Source: Cryptomeria japonica
Taxonomy: Eukaryota > Streptophyta > Pinopsida > Cupressales > Cupressaceae
Reading direction: 5' to 3'
Length of the DNA stretch: 64,000 nucleotides
Assembly (NCBI RefSeq): GCF_030272615.1
Contig: NC_081415.1
Coordinates: forward strand, 189,996,270-190,060,269
The translations under genes and the position numbers were made by a program. Below are positions 11,081 through 22,600 of this stretch, in pieces. Numbering within the stretch: position 1 is the first letter of the stretch; every line of letters begins with the position of its first letter. The notes under the pieces were generated by a model that worked only from the letters and a program-made list of their open reading frames with translations, was not told the origin of the DNA and searched no databases.

Positions 11081-11339
11081 GCAACACTTAGGAAAATTTT
11101 TGACATCTAAGTGTTTTATAACAAAAATATGCCATAATCAAAATTGCTCCCCCTAAGCATATACACTATCCCTTTTGCATAAAATACCATGTATACTACT
11201 CCATTACAGAGATAAACATGAAAGTATACAAAACATGCATCAAAATTTAAAAAATACAAAATACTACTCCCCCTTTGCCAACAATGACAAAGTACTGCAG
11301 AATAACCCCTGTTCACATTATCATTAAAATAATAAGTGT
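11081..11339 (-). other. 3' untranslated segment of the non-autonomous element
   Basis: This lies between the ORF2 stop (near 11340) and the PPT. It is AT-rich, with short CCCCCT motifs near 11149 and 11269 that are complements of PPT-like purine runs. No coding potential is recognised. Confidence 0.4.
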
Positions 11340-13503
11340 CTATGACAATAAGGAGTGAAACTTATCAAAAACTGATTTAAAATCATGCATAAAGGTCTTC
11401 ATGGATAAAGACCATGACTCAAGCAATGAGGTAGCAACCTCACTTTCCATTTGCATTTGGGATACTTGTTCCTCCATGGCATCCAAGGTACTCATCTCTT
11501 GAGTGACTGTTAAGGCATCCAGATTGAGATAGCATTTCTGAAGTATTTGTAGTCTGGGTAGTAGAACCAATTGAAGTTCTTGCAAATCTCAAGTCTGGTT
11601 GCTGATCTCCAACTCTATTCTGGCAGTCTGGAGTTGAAACCAGTGAACGGTTTGCCCATATGTGGTGAAGGAATCATAGGGTGTCTTGAAGGTGCTTATA
11701 TATGCCTGCAAATCAGATTGTAGTTTGTCTTTCTATGCAAGCACATCATCATAGAATAGATGGGGTTGGCTTATCTTATTGAGCAGTAATTTCCCCTCAT
11801 CCATAGCATCTCTTATGTCTTTCTGTACTTTTTGAAGTTCAAACCAGAGCTCATTTAATTTCTTCACTAAGGCAGTGTTCAGTGCCTTTTGATGCTTCTT
11901 TTGTGCATTGGCTTCAACAACATCTTCCAAACATTGCACCTAGTCTTCTACAACTGTGCATAAAAGTTTCAGTTGGGCTAGAGAGGAATCAGTACTAGGG
12001 AGGTTGGTACCAGGAATCAAACTGGTAAGAGTTTCCACCACACTTTGAATAACATCTTGCTCCTTCTTCCTGCTTAGCGCTTCTAGTCGCTCTTGGGAAA
12101 GCTTAATGCTTTGCAGCAGCTCCAATTCATTTGCAGATTGGAGGTCAATGGGACTAGTGATGTCAGCCGATTTAGCTTGACCGTTGGTTGCCTTTGGGGT
12201 CTCCACTTGTGAGCTCTTTGCCGCTTCCTCCTTCTCTTTGGCTCTTTTCTTTTCTTCTTTAGCCTTCTTTTTCTCCTCTACTTCTTTCTTTCTCTTTTCT
12301 TCTTCCTTCTTTCTATCTTCTTCTTTCCACTTCTCTTCTTCTTTCTTCTTCTCCTCTTCCCGTTTCCTCTTCTCCTCTTCCTTTCTCTTCTCCTCCTCTT
12401 CCTGTTTCTTTTCCTCCTCTTCCTATTTCCTTTTCTCTTCTTCTCTTTCTATTTCCTTTTCTCCTCTTCCTGTTTCCTTTTCTCTTCCTCTATTCTCTTC
12501 TCCTCTTCTTGTTTCTTTTTCTCCTCTTCCTGTTTCCTTTTCTCTTCCTCTTTTCTCTTCTCCTCTTCCCGTTTCTTCTTCTCCTCTTCTGCTTGTTTCC
12601 TCTTCTCTTCTTCCTGATCTTTGTTAGCCTTTTCCTTTGCTATATCTGAAGTGACATTTTCACCATCTAGAGCATCGACATCAATAGGGTCCATTTGTTC
12701 AATGACTGGTTCTCCTTCACTGTCATACACCTCATCTGGTTTTCCAGTTTCTGGTTCTTGCTCAGCCTTCTTGTTGGCTTTGGACACTTGGTGCAACCTC
12801 AAAGCAGCTTTGGCATGTGAATGTGTATCTTTTACCACTTCAGTAACTTTCCCTTCTAGTAACATGAGTCTTCTTCTTCTCATGAAGACGAGGCCCTTGT
12901 ATTTATCCATTACTTCATATAGCTCTAAATTCAACACATCAGGAAAATATTGTGCAAATATTTCTTCTCTTATTTCTTGTTCCTTTTCTATGGCAATGCA
13001 CCATTTGTTATCTAAAGAATTATATAAAGAATCCGGTGTCACAGATCTAATTTCTGATGGCGATCGGTCATTAATACATAAATATTGAATAACTTCCTGT
13101 TCAACTTCCTCCTTTTCATTGTCATTAAAATCATCAAAATGATCTATTAAATCACTTAGCACTTTTCTCCTAATATTCTTGATAGTTCTTTGACAATGTG
13201 TCAAAGGTTTGTAAGAGGAAATATCTATATTTATCAGTGCTGATGATGCTGGTTCATTGCTGGTTGTCTTTGTCTTCTTCCTCGTTTGCCTAGTCTTTTT
13301 AGGTTGTTCTTGAGGTTCTATATCCACACAATCTGGTGAGGTGTTCTTAGTTTTTCGCTTTCTTTCAAAGACCTTGGCAGGTGCAACTTCTGGTTTCTTC
13401 TTTGTTGGTGACCGCTTGGTCATTTTAGGACTTGCTGAAGTAATAGGTGCTGATACTAATGACACTGCTTTTCCTTTCTTCACTGAAGGTTCTTCAACTA
13501 TTG
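11340..13503 (-). CDS. ORF2, C-terminal part (unknown function, broken)
   Basis: Minus strand. Directly after the insertion point the frame continues TIVEEPSVKKGKAVSL, then a basic nuclear-localisation-like stretch (KMTKRSPTKKKPE, KKTRQTRKKTKT), then an acidic/helical region, then a Glu/Lys-rich tract at about 12210-12630. After a frameshift within that tract the protein resumes (METPKATNGQAKS... at 12206) with helical sequence to a stop at about 11340 (DFKSVFDKFHSLLS). In-frame stops at about 11939, 11730 and 11590 break the last third. I recognise no domain. Joined with 30708-31811 the original protein would be about 1,090 residues. Confidence 0.6.
12210..12630 (-). repeat. Purine-rich, Glu/Lys-coding low-complexity tract
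   Basis: The minus strand is almost entirely A/G and encodes repeats of the type EEEKRKQEEEKKK, predicted to form a charged single helix or coiled coil inside ORF2. A CAG-to-TAG change at about 12449 and a frameshift nearby break the frame; slippage in such repeats is a likely cause. The plus-strand Ser/Phe-rich open frame over the same bases is a shadow. Confidence 0.8.
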
Positions 13504-13508
13504 TTACC

Positions 13509-14565
13509 TGTGTGTGTGAAAAGTGGACCTATATCTATATCTGCAATATACAACACTTCAATTAAGTCATTACATGCATGGTTAGAAAGATATAAACATG
13601 AATATGAAAACCATAACAAATCGACCCATTGCCTTCTAAAAGATGCGAGTATAAGATTGCTCTCAGATTTGCATAAGCAATACCAGTAACTAGACTACAC
13701 CAAGACGAAGGATTTAATCTATATGAGCATGATATTAAGCTAGATGGAGGCAAGATTAATCTAACATGATTTTTGCAATATTAAGCTAAATGATTTAATC
13801 AATATGAAATAATTAATATGCAATATTCTCAATGAATCTAGAGCAAAAATAGTATAATAACAATATATTCTCCAGCCTCCCTGAATGAGAGATGAGAGCC
13901 TGAATTTATAGAAAATTTATAAAGAAACCAAAGGCTGAGATCAAATGATGATGAGCGGTCAAGATTTTCCAAGAGGAAGCACAATCCAGGTGAATTGATG
14001 TGATTGGATGCTTTTATCAGTTTTAAAGGGTATTGAACTAAAATTAAGATAAAATCTGAAAAAACTGATTTATTCTCTATTTCATTCAATTTTAATATTT
14101 AATTGTTTCAATTGCTTTCTCTGAGATTATTTATCAATTTTTAATTTGTTTTTCAAGATTATCTCCAATTGATTTCTTTTCTCAAATTTTTAATTATTTC
14201 TTGGTCAATTAATTCCTTTTTTGATTTATTTCCATTTTTGAAGATTTGTGCTCAACTGCTTTATTTAATTAAATTCCTCTTTTTGATGATTTAATGGCAA
14301 ATTGATTTATTTAATTAAATATGCAAAAGATATTTAATTAAAATAAATAAGATAATTGTTTAAAATGATTTACTTGGAATGATTTAATTAATTAATTAAA
14401 TAAATATTTATTTAATATTAGTTGATTAATTTGCCATGTGAGATTTGATGATTTTATAAATTAATTGTGTGCTCAAGATTGATTTAATTGCCTTTGGTTA
14501 GGACCTTGGTGACGTTGTTGAGATTAGGGGCTCATGGTTTAGATGACCATTTTTAGGGTATTACA
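13509..14565 (-). repeat. 3' LTR of the Tat-like element
   Basis: Plus-strand ends are TGTGTGTGTGAAAAG and GGGTATTACA (minus: TGTAATACCC...CACACACACA). It is nearly identical to 29654-30707; about a dozen differences are visible in the first 250 bases and fewer afterwards. It is strongly AT-rich with TTAATTAA-type stretches in the second half. Confidence 0.95.
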
Positions 14566-14580
14566 TTTGCCCCTCTTTGA
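14566..14580 (-). other. Polypurine tract of the Tat-like element
   Basis: The minus strand reads TTCAAAGAGGGGCAAA immediately before the LTR start TGTAATACCC. This is the expected site and composition of the plus-strand primer. Confidence 0.75.
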
Positions 14581-15699
14581 ATTAATGTGTGAGCAGCACG
14601 TTGGTTCAAAGAATAGTTGATGTCTAGGAGATGCCAATTCTGTACTTGATTGATCACGAACTAGATGAAAAGCGAGGTGTTTAGCTTGATTCGAAGCGAC
14701 GAAGCTGAATGAAGTCCGACTAAAGCGATACTGATCCCAAACTTGATTGAACTTAGGAATGATAGAAAACAAAAGATACCGAACTTAAACTTGATTGATC
14801 TAGACACAGTGAGTGATGATAAAAATCGATCTTGAACTTGATTGATCAAGATCCGATGAGGATAAACTATCCAACTTGATCCAAAGCAATGAATACCGAA
14901 CACCTTTTTAGATTGAGTGTGATTAAAGATACTCTTTAAACTCTTGATTGAGTTTAAATGAATAATCAGCTTGATGAAAAGTGATGAAACTGATTAACGT
15001 TAAGAGATTGATTCAGATAAAGACAAATATCAGCTTGATATGAAGTGATGAAACTGATATGCCCCTAGAGATTGATTCAGATGATCGAGAAATATCCACT
15101 TGATATAAAGTGATGAAGTTGAGATGCCCCTAGCAATGAGGTCTTATTTGATTGATTTTCTTTAGTTGAAAAAGATTTTTGCTCGACTTTTGATGAAGAT
15201 TTGAAAATTTTCTTGACATTTAAGAATGTGAGGTCATAAGGTCACGAGTATGCCCCCTCAGGAGCGAAATCGAAAGATAGCGAGGGTACATGATGATAGG
15301 CAATTTTTTAGCAATGATAATGATTTGAGCACAAATTGATTCAGAGGAATTTTTGGAATTTTTGCACTGATTGATAAGAAATTGAGCGCAAAGTTGATTG
15401 TAGAAATTAAATTGACATTCAGCGTTTAAATTGAGTGCAATTTTACAAAAAGAATGAGATTTTGATGAACAGAGCGCTAAGTGGTCCAAATTCTGAAATT
15501 GGCTAGGAAAATGATCTCGAATTTCAATTTCAATCCCGAAAATGGACTCAGGATGGTCAAATTAGCTGAGGTACAATTTTCATGACCATCAAAGCAAGTT
15601 GAAAAATTAGGTTTTTGGCTATATATGGGACAAAAGTGTCATTTTCAATTCATTTTAACCTTCCAAGTTTGAAAATTCAAAAAGCCTTTTGCGAAGAAA
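14581..15699. other. Region between 3' LTR and the antisense PMD gene; possible promoter region
   Basis: No coding sequence is recognised. It holds many short direct repeats built on CTTGATTGATC (14750-14890) and a 63-65-bp tandem unit, AGCTTGATxxxAAGTGATGAA, at about 14968, 15031 and 15096. Since the PMD gene starts at 15700 on the plus strand, this is where its promoter would be; I see no convincing TATA box. Confidence 0.35.
14965..15140. repeat. Tandem repeat, about 64 bp x 3
   Basis: Three degenerate copies beginning CAGCTTGATG (14968), CAGCTTGATA (15031) and CCACTTGATA (15096), each followed by AAGTGATGAA and AGATTGATTCAGAT or related sequence. They lie upstream of the antisense PMD gene. 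Confidence 0.7.
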
Positions 15700-15774
15700 A
15701 TGGTGGTCCCTACGCCTTAGCATCGATTCGAGTGCCAGAGAAGACATAATCAACCCCAAAACTATGAGCCAACG

Positions 15775-16244
15775 GTAAGTGATTGATCTTAAGCCTGTTT
15801 GTGTTTCCAAATTTGAATTTTTTTGTTCAATTTTCAAGTTTTCCATATGTTTGGGGTCGGGCATCACGTTTTATCATGCGAAATATGATCCTGTCTCATA
15901 CGAGAAATTGGTAAAATTTCTTTCGTCATTTAAGGCCATTAGTTTTGTTGTTCTAGGGCCACCCATGTGTCGTACGAGAGGTCTGTAAAAAGACCATTTT
16001 GTCGTGCGGGGTCCAAAAGTTTGTTGTTTGAGCTTGGTTTGTCGTACTAGAGCTATTCCTGGCTCGTATGAGATGCTTCTTTTCTGTGTTTTTTCATTCA
16101 AGAGACAGTAAGCATTTTGAGGGTGTAAACGTGAAATTTTGATTTTGCATTTGACTTAGTTGGATTTGCGTGATGTTTTACTTCTCTTATAGACTCATTT
16201 GGAATGTTTTCTGATGCTTCGTTGTTGGTATTTTTTTTGTGCAG
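15775..16244 (+). other. Predicted intron of the PMD gene
   Basis: The donor ACG/GTAAGT lies at 15774/15775. The acceptor TTTTTTTTGTGCAG/GTT lies at 16244/16245 behind a pyrimidine tract. Removal keeps phase 0. The 470-bp segment has stops in the PMD frame and contains several TCGTACGA-like motifs. It is on the strand opposite to the retroelement transcript, so the genomic RNA would not be affected by it. Confidence 0.7.
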
Positions 16245-17648
16245 GTTCAATTACCTCCTGTGTTATTTAGATGCGTGTATCCTCCCACGATGACATTAGT
16301 GCGACATTTATCTGAGGTTGAGCAAGCTCATATTGACTTGTGTGGCTTGACTCATTTGTTGAGAGTACCCGATATCCGTGTGAACCACGGGATACTCACA
16401 GCATTGGTAGAGCGGTTTCATTCAGAGCATAACACATTTCATCTACTGGTGGGGGAGTTGACCATCACTCCTGAAGATGTATACAGGATCCTCCGTATCC
16501 CTTTTGCTTGGGATAAGGTGGATTATGATTCAGGGCACCTTACAGGATTGCAGGTAGTCAGGCATGTCTTCAATGATCCTGATGTTTTGACTAGGTCCAT
16601 GAGTTGGGATATTCTTATGAGCAGGTACAGTGAGGAGTATCCTCTCGCATGCATCCTATCAAGATTCATAGGTTGTTTTCTTATGCCAGACAGAGGGTAG
16701 CAGGGCTTCCAGTGTGGATGGGGTCGGATGCTAGAGAGGTTGATAGAGAACCCTCAGAGACTTGGCTGGGGCTCTTATTTATTGGCCCACATGTATCGGG
16801 AGATGCATGAGATTGTGTATAGAGATGGGTGGAGCATGGCCGCCGGGGTATATATTTTGCAGGTGTGGGCTTGGGAGCACCTTCCCGTTTGTCGGCCAAT
16901 AGTAGCTGATAGCAGAGAGCTTCGGCAACCGATCATTTATAGGTATGCTGGATATATTACACAGCCCCATCTGGGCAAGACAAATTTTTGGAGATGGTAG
17001 CTCGATGACCTGATAGCCGTCGTATGGAGACCATACAGAGGTTTGGAGCTGTGGGATGACTGGCGGCTAGTTCATAGGGACTTGTTTGTTACACACCCAC
17101 TGATCAGGAGGTCACAAACCATTGTGGAGTAATTCATCATTTCTTGAGTGATGAGGCAGTATGGCCGACCTCAGGGGATCTCGCAAGAGTACATAGCTTA
17201 TGCTCGGTATGCCGATGAGGTGAGACAAGGATGGTCCCCATGGTTGTTGTATGCGTTGGTGATGCAGGAGCTGACTAGTTTACACTACCTAAGGTGGGAT
17301 TACATGGATGACGTAGCAGATGCAGGAGCATTGCCCTAGTATAGAGATTATTTTCAGTAGCATTCATTCCCTTGATTCACAGATCTGGGTGAGCAGGCTC
17401 CTCGTATTGAGGATGTTGAGGATGATGCCCCCGCACCATCACAAGGATAGGGCCACAGGCAGGGACAAAGAGCCGAGGTTCTGAGGTGGATAGGTGGTGA
17501 TCCTGGTGCTAGCAGCAGCAAGATGTCAGTTGAGGGTGGACAGCATTGGGATGAGGGCAGATCCCTAGGAGGAGTAGGAGTGAGATTGGGTGGGACCGAG
17601 GAGGAGTGAGCAGCTCTGAGATAGGTCTGATAATGGCAGGATGAGCAG

Positions 17649-17676
17649 GGTGGAGGTGGAGGTGGAGGTGGAGTTG
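17649..17676 (+). repeat. GGTGGA hexanucleotide repeat
   Basis: About four tandem GGTGGA units encode a poly-Gly stretch in the PMD C-terminal region. Confidence 0.8.
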
Positions 17677-18181
17677 GAGGGGAGGAGCCTGCGAGAGAGA
17701 AGGGGATAGATGCTGGATGGTCAATGAGGGCACGTCTTGCAGAGATGCAGTCACAGTTGATAGTGGCTCAGACTTAGCTGGCTGAGGTGAGGACCGAGTG
17801 TGATCCCCAGATCGTAGCACTGAGAGCAGAGATAAGAGCAGGGATAGAGCCCCTGCGACAGGAGGTCCTTCACCAGACTAGTAGGTCAGCCTACTATGTT
17901 GCAGCATATAGTGTCATAGTTTCAGTTGCTCAGTAGTTCATACCCTATTCATTGTATATGGCACGATCAGAGGGAGCGTGGGCGCCTCGACAGGATCCTA
18001 GGCATCAGGCTCCTCCTCCTCCACTAGGCGATGAGGGAGAGGGTGCTAGTTAGATTATTTTTTGTTGTAGCTCAGATATTTTTTTTTGTAGACACACCCA
18101 TTTTTTGTAGCCTATACGATTCTTGCTTTGATGGGAGTTTGTATATGTCATTAGACATCATTTTGTACCTTAGACTTGACA

Positions 18182-18183
<2 letters not shown>

Positions 18184-18232
<49 letters not shown>
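18184..18232. repeat. (TA)n microsatellite
   Basis: About 24 uninterrupted TA units just downstream of the PMD stop at 18051. Confidence 0.95.
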
Positions 18233-18233
<1 letters not shown>

Positions 18234-19673
18234 GAGATCTGATATGACTTCATCATACTTGTGCTGATTTTCTTATGAGATGTCTTTATATGCTTTATTC
18301 TATATGTATGTATTTCTTTTTAGCATGAATGTATGAATGCAAATGAATATGGATGTCTATTTTTCTTTCTTTTCATATGCACATAAATGAATGAGTATGA
18401 GTAATGAGTAATGCAAATGTTTAATTTTCTATGCAATAAGATGAATGCAAATGAATGATAGTGAATGTATGAATCTAAATAAGATGCTCATGTATGTAGC
18501 TAACATCTCAAAACACAAGTACTCGACTAGAGAAATGATGAAAAGAGACCACTTAGCGAAGAAATGATGAAGCTCCAACTCTCATTTAGAAGATAACGAG
18601 ATCATTGTTATTATGCTGAAATCATTCTAAATTCACAAGATGCAGAATGAAATGCAAAATGATATGCAAAATGCAACCTAAACCTAGTCACTGGATTTGA
18701 ACAGCTTAATTTTCATCATTGAGTGTTTTACAATTTATAGCAGGCAGAGTAGAGTTCCTTGCTTTTCATGTGCAATATTTAATGATCTTGTCTACAATGA
18801 CCCTTTTTCCGTTCATATCCTTGGACAAATTACGCATGGACCCAGATTGCACAATAAAGAAATTGCCTCAAAACAGACAAAGAAATGTTGGGAACCTCCC
18901 TGTAGCATTCAAATAAGTGGAGTCGAGGTATGTGAGGTGATTTCATCTTGATGTGAAGGCTCTTATCATAGACACCCAGCTAATTTAGATGTTTCTAGAT
19001 CATTGGGATCATTCCTTCAAGCATAAAACAAAGAAGATATTATGCCCCCAATCCTTGCTCCTCTTAGTCAAGATAGACTTCCTCGAGTTACTCAGAGGGA
19101 TAATAATCAAAAACCAATTAAAAGACAACACACAAAGAAAATTTTCATTCATAGCTCAAACTGTTTAGTGATTGTTTTCCATTATGTTGTTTTGCTTGTT
19201 TACTCAGTGATAAAACTCTTCAGTAGTCAGGAGACAGGTAACTGACTCGGAGTGGACAACCAAGTTGCACTGACGTAAGGTTGACTTGGTTGATACTTCT
19301 TAGGACATGTAAATTGATTAGTCGATTACCTTAAGACTAGGACATTGATCGGTTTCAAGCCACAAGGGTTCCAATGAACCAGGATGTCACAAAAGTGACT
19401 GAAAGTTATGTACAAATGAAAGCAAAGATGTAGGAAAGAAGGAATGCCAATGTTGTGTTGATAGATGGAGCGCTCGAGTACAAGAGGCGCTTGTTTACCA
19501 GGTTTTCACCTGCTTGGCAGAGATTAATTTTTTTTTTTTTTTCAGGACTTTTTCTGATTTTTAGGATTTCTTCAGGACTTTTTCTGATTTTTAAGATTTC
19601 TTCAGGACTTTTTCTGAGTTTTAGGATTTCTTTAGGACTTTTTCACTATATAAGTTGCTAGAGCAGAGAATAT
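18234..19673. other. Non-coding 3' region of the Tat-like element
   Basis: This lies between the convergent ends of PMD (+) and pol (-). It is AT-rich with ATGAATG-type short repeats around 18330-18480. No gene is recognised; the short plus-strand open frames around 18700-19660 resemble no family and lack support. Confidence 0.4.
19541..19645. repeat. 30-bp tandem repeat, about 3.5 copies
   Basis: The unit is TTCAGGACTT TTTCTGATTT TTAGGATTTC, at 19541, 19571 and 19601, with a partial copy at 19631, preceded by a T run. It lies just 3' of the pol stop codon of the Tat-like element. Confidence 0.9.
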
Positions 19674-22600
19674 TTAGGTGAAGAATTTCTTCAGATTTAT
19701 GGTGTTGATTGGTTCACAGAGCTATTCTCCTTCTAATGTTGAGAGTTGATAGGCACCAGAGCCAAAAGCTGCAGTAACAATGTAGGGACCCAACCAGTTG
19801 GGTTCAAACTTCCCTTTGTTGTCTCGAAACTATTGATTTTTAGGATTTTCTCTCAAAAATAGGTCACCAACCTGAAATTCTTGATGTCAAACCTTCTTGT
19901 TATATCCTCTGGACATTCTCTTTTGATACACTCTGAGATGATCAAATGCCACTTGCCGACGATCATCCAATAATTTGAGCTCTTGCAATCTAGATATTCT
20001 ATATTCTTCATCAGTAACGAGACCTTGCAAAGAAACTCTTAGAGATGGTATTTCCACCTCAATAGGTAATACTGCTTCGGACCCATACACCAAAGAGAAA
20101 GGTGTAGCCCTAGTAGGTGTTCTGATACTTGTTCTATAAGCCCACAGTGCAGGATTGAGCTGTAGATGTCAATCCTTCTTGGATTTGTTCACTGTTCTAT
20201 GCAAGATGGTCAGTAGGTTTTTGTTAGATGCCTCTAATTGTCCATTACCTTGAGGGTAATATACTGAGGACCAGTGTTGTTTGATTTTAAACTTCTCACA
20301 TAGTTCATCTAGATCTTTGTTCTTAAACCGTCCTCCATTGTCTGTTATAATTGATGAAGGTATACCATACCTACAGATGATATAGTTAAGAATAAATAGA
20401 GCTACTTGTTTGCTAGTTGCCTTGATGAGCGAAACCGCTTCTACCCACTTAGTGAAGTACTTAGTGGCAGTGATAATAAATTTGTGTCCATTAGATGATG
20501 TAGGATATATTTGGCCAATTAGATCAAACACCCCTTGTTGAAAGGGCCAGTGTGTCACAAAGAGTATGAGATCCCTTGCTGGAGCATGTATAAGGTGTCC
20601 ATGCAGCTGACACTTTTTATAGATTTTAGCAAATTTGATAGCTTCTTTCTCCATGTATGGCCAGTAGAAGCCAACCCTTAGTAGTTTTCGTGCTAAAGTT
20701 AGACCGTTCGAATGGGATTCACAAACACCTTCATGTACCTCAGATAATGTGCTTTGGGACTCTTCGGTTTCTAGACATCTAAGAAAAGTATTATCTAAAC
20801 CTCACCTGAATAGGTTGTTACCAATGATGACGTATCATGATTCATTTCAGATTAGGTTCCTTTTTTCATTTCAAGAAAGATTATTAGGGACAACTTGGTC
20901 ACACAGGTAAGAGAAAATGTGGCTATAATGAGATGAGTCATGTCCAATAATAGAACATACCATATGGGACTCAGGAGAATCATAGGTAGGGTAATGTAAC
21001 TCTTCCACCAGGAATTCAAAGCAAAAATTAGACTCCTGTAGCTGTAGTATAGATGCCAAAGTGGCCATTGCACCCACTACTCTATTTTCTATTTTGGAGA
21101 TCTGCTGAAACGATACGGAGGTAAAGTATTTCTTGAAATCATCCACCATTCTCTTATAAGGCATCAGTTTCTCATCTCTTGTCTGATATAGATCATTGAT
21201 TTGTTTGATAATGAGTTGAGAATATCCATAGATGTGTAATTCAACAATCTTCCACTCGATGTCCAGCTTGATCCTGTTTACCAAAGCTTCGTATTCTGTA
21301 ATGTTGTTTGTGCAAGGGAAGAGAATCTTATAAACTTTCAAAATTGAGTATTTCTGAGGAGTAATAAAATGTATTCTGGCACCAAAACCATGTTGAGTGA
21401 AAGACCCATCAAAGAACATCTTCCATGATTGTTCAGTAAGGTGCATGATTGATTCATCTGGGAATTCTATATGCAAAGGTTGACTGTCTTCAAGTGGAGC
21501 ATCAACAAGTTGGTCTGCAATAACCTGTCCTTTGATGGCTTTATGTTCCACATATTCAATATCAAATTTTGTAAGAACCATGACCCATTTGGCCAGTCTT
21601 CCTGTAAGCATTGCTTTACTGAGAAGATATTTGAGTGGATCAATCTTAGCTACTAGCTTAATAGAGTGTGCCAACACATAGTGCCTTAATTTTTGTGATG
21701 CAAAGACCAATGCTAAGCATGCCTTCTCTATTATAGTGTAGTTCATTTCATATGACACCAATGTTCTACTGATGTAATAGATATCTCGTTCCTTGTTGTT
21801 GTCATCCTATTGTGCCAGAAGTGCCCCCAGTGAAGTATTTGTAGCTGATATGTACAAGATTAGTGGCTAACTTTGAATCGGTGGCATTAATATGGGTGGA
21901 TTAGAAAGATATTCTTTGATTTGTTATAAATGTCATTCACAATCTTTATCCCAGTTGTATTGAATCCCTTTCCTTAATACCTTTGTGAAGGGTTGAGCTT
22001 TGTTTGCTAGCTGAGATATAAAATGCCTTATTGATTGAAGATGACCCTGTAAACTTCTCATTTGACTGATGTTCTTGGGCAGAGGCATTTCCATTATAGC
22101 TTGGACCTTTTCAGGATTAACCTCAATTCCTTTTTCTGAAATTATGTAACCAAGCAATTTTCCTGATGTTACTCCAAATGCACATTTTTTAGGATTTAAT
22201 TAGAGCTTGAATCTTTCCATTCTATCTAGTATGAGGCTTAGCTCTTGAATATGCATGGATCTCTTCATAGTCTTTACCAGGGTGTCATCAACATAATCTT
22301 TCATGTTTTTATGCATCATATCATGGAAGATAGTGGTTACTGCTCTTTGGTAAGTTGCTCCTGCATTCTTTAGACCAAATGGCATAACATTCGAGCAGAA
22401 GGTGCCCCATGCACATGTGAAAGATATCTTTTCTTGATCTTCAGGTGCTATCTTGATTTGATTGTAACCAGAGAATCCATCCATTAATGAATACATCTCA
22501 TATCCAACAGTCATATCTACTATCATGTCAATGTTGGGCAATGGAAAATCATCTTTCGGACATGCTTTGTTGAGATCCCTAAAAACTGTTCAAACTCTAA

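Larger units (their letters stand above)
15700..18053 (+). pseudogene. Antisense plant-mobile-domain (PMD) protein gene, two exons, nonsense-riddled
   Basis: The plus strand runs opposite to the retroelement. Exon 1 15700-15774 (25 codons, ATG at 15700), exon 2 16245-18053; joined phase 0, about 627 codons. PMD hallmarks: FHLLVGELTITPEDVYRIL at residues 90-108, then RIPF, LAHMYREMHEIVYRDGW near 210 and VWAWEHLPVCRPI at 232-244. The C-terminal third is Gly-, Gln- and Pro-rich with a helical stretch (RARLAEMQSQL). About fifteen in-frame stops (for example 15718, 16698, 16998, 17130, 17145, 17337) but no frameshift. PMD proteins (MAIN/MAIL1 relatives in plants; also carried by transposable elements) have a poorly known role; antisense extra ORFs between pol and 3' LTR are known from Tat elements. 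Splicing is inferred from the sequence. Confidence 0.8.

Noticed and set aside
12184-12627. Plus-strand Ser/Phe-rich open frame of 147 codons
   Set aside because: It is the complement of the Glu/Lys-coding purine tract of ORF2; low complexity explains the long open frame.
18031-18267. Plus-strand open frame over the (TA)n repeat
   Set aside because: It is formed largely by the microsatellite and by a frame other than PMD; no support.
19541-19645. CRISPR-like regular repeats
   Set aside because: Units are directly adjacent with no spacers, inside a plant retrotransposon; it is an ordinary tandem repeat.
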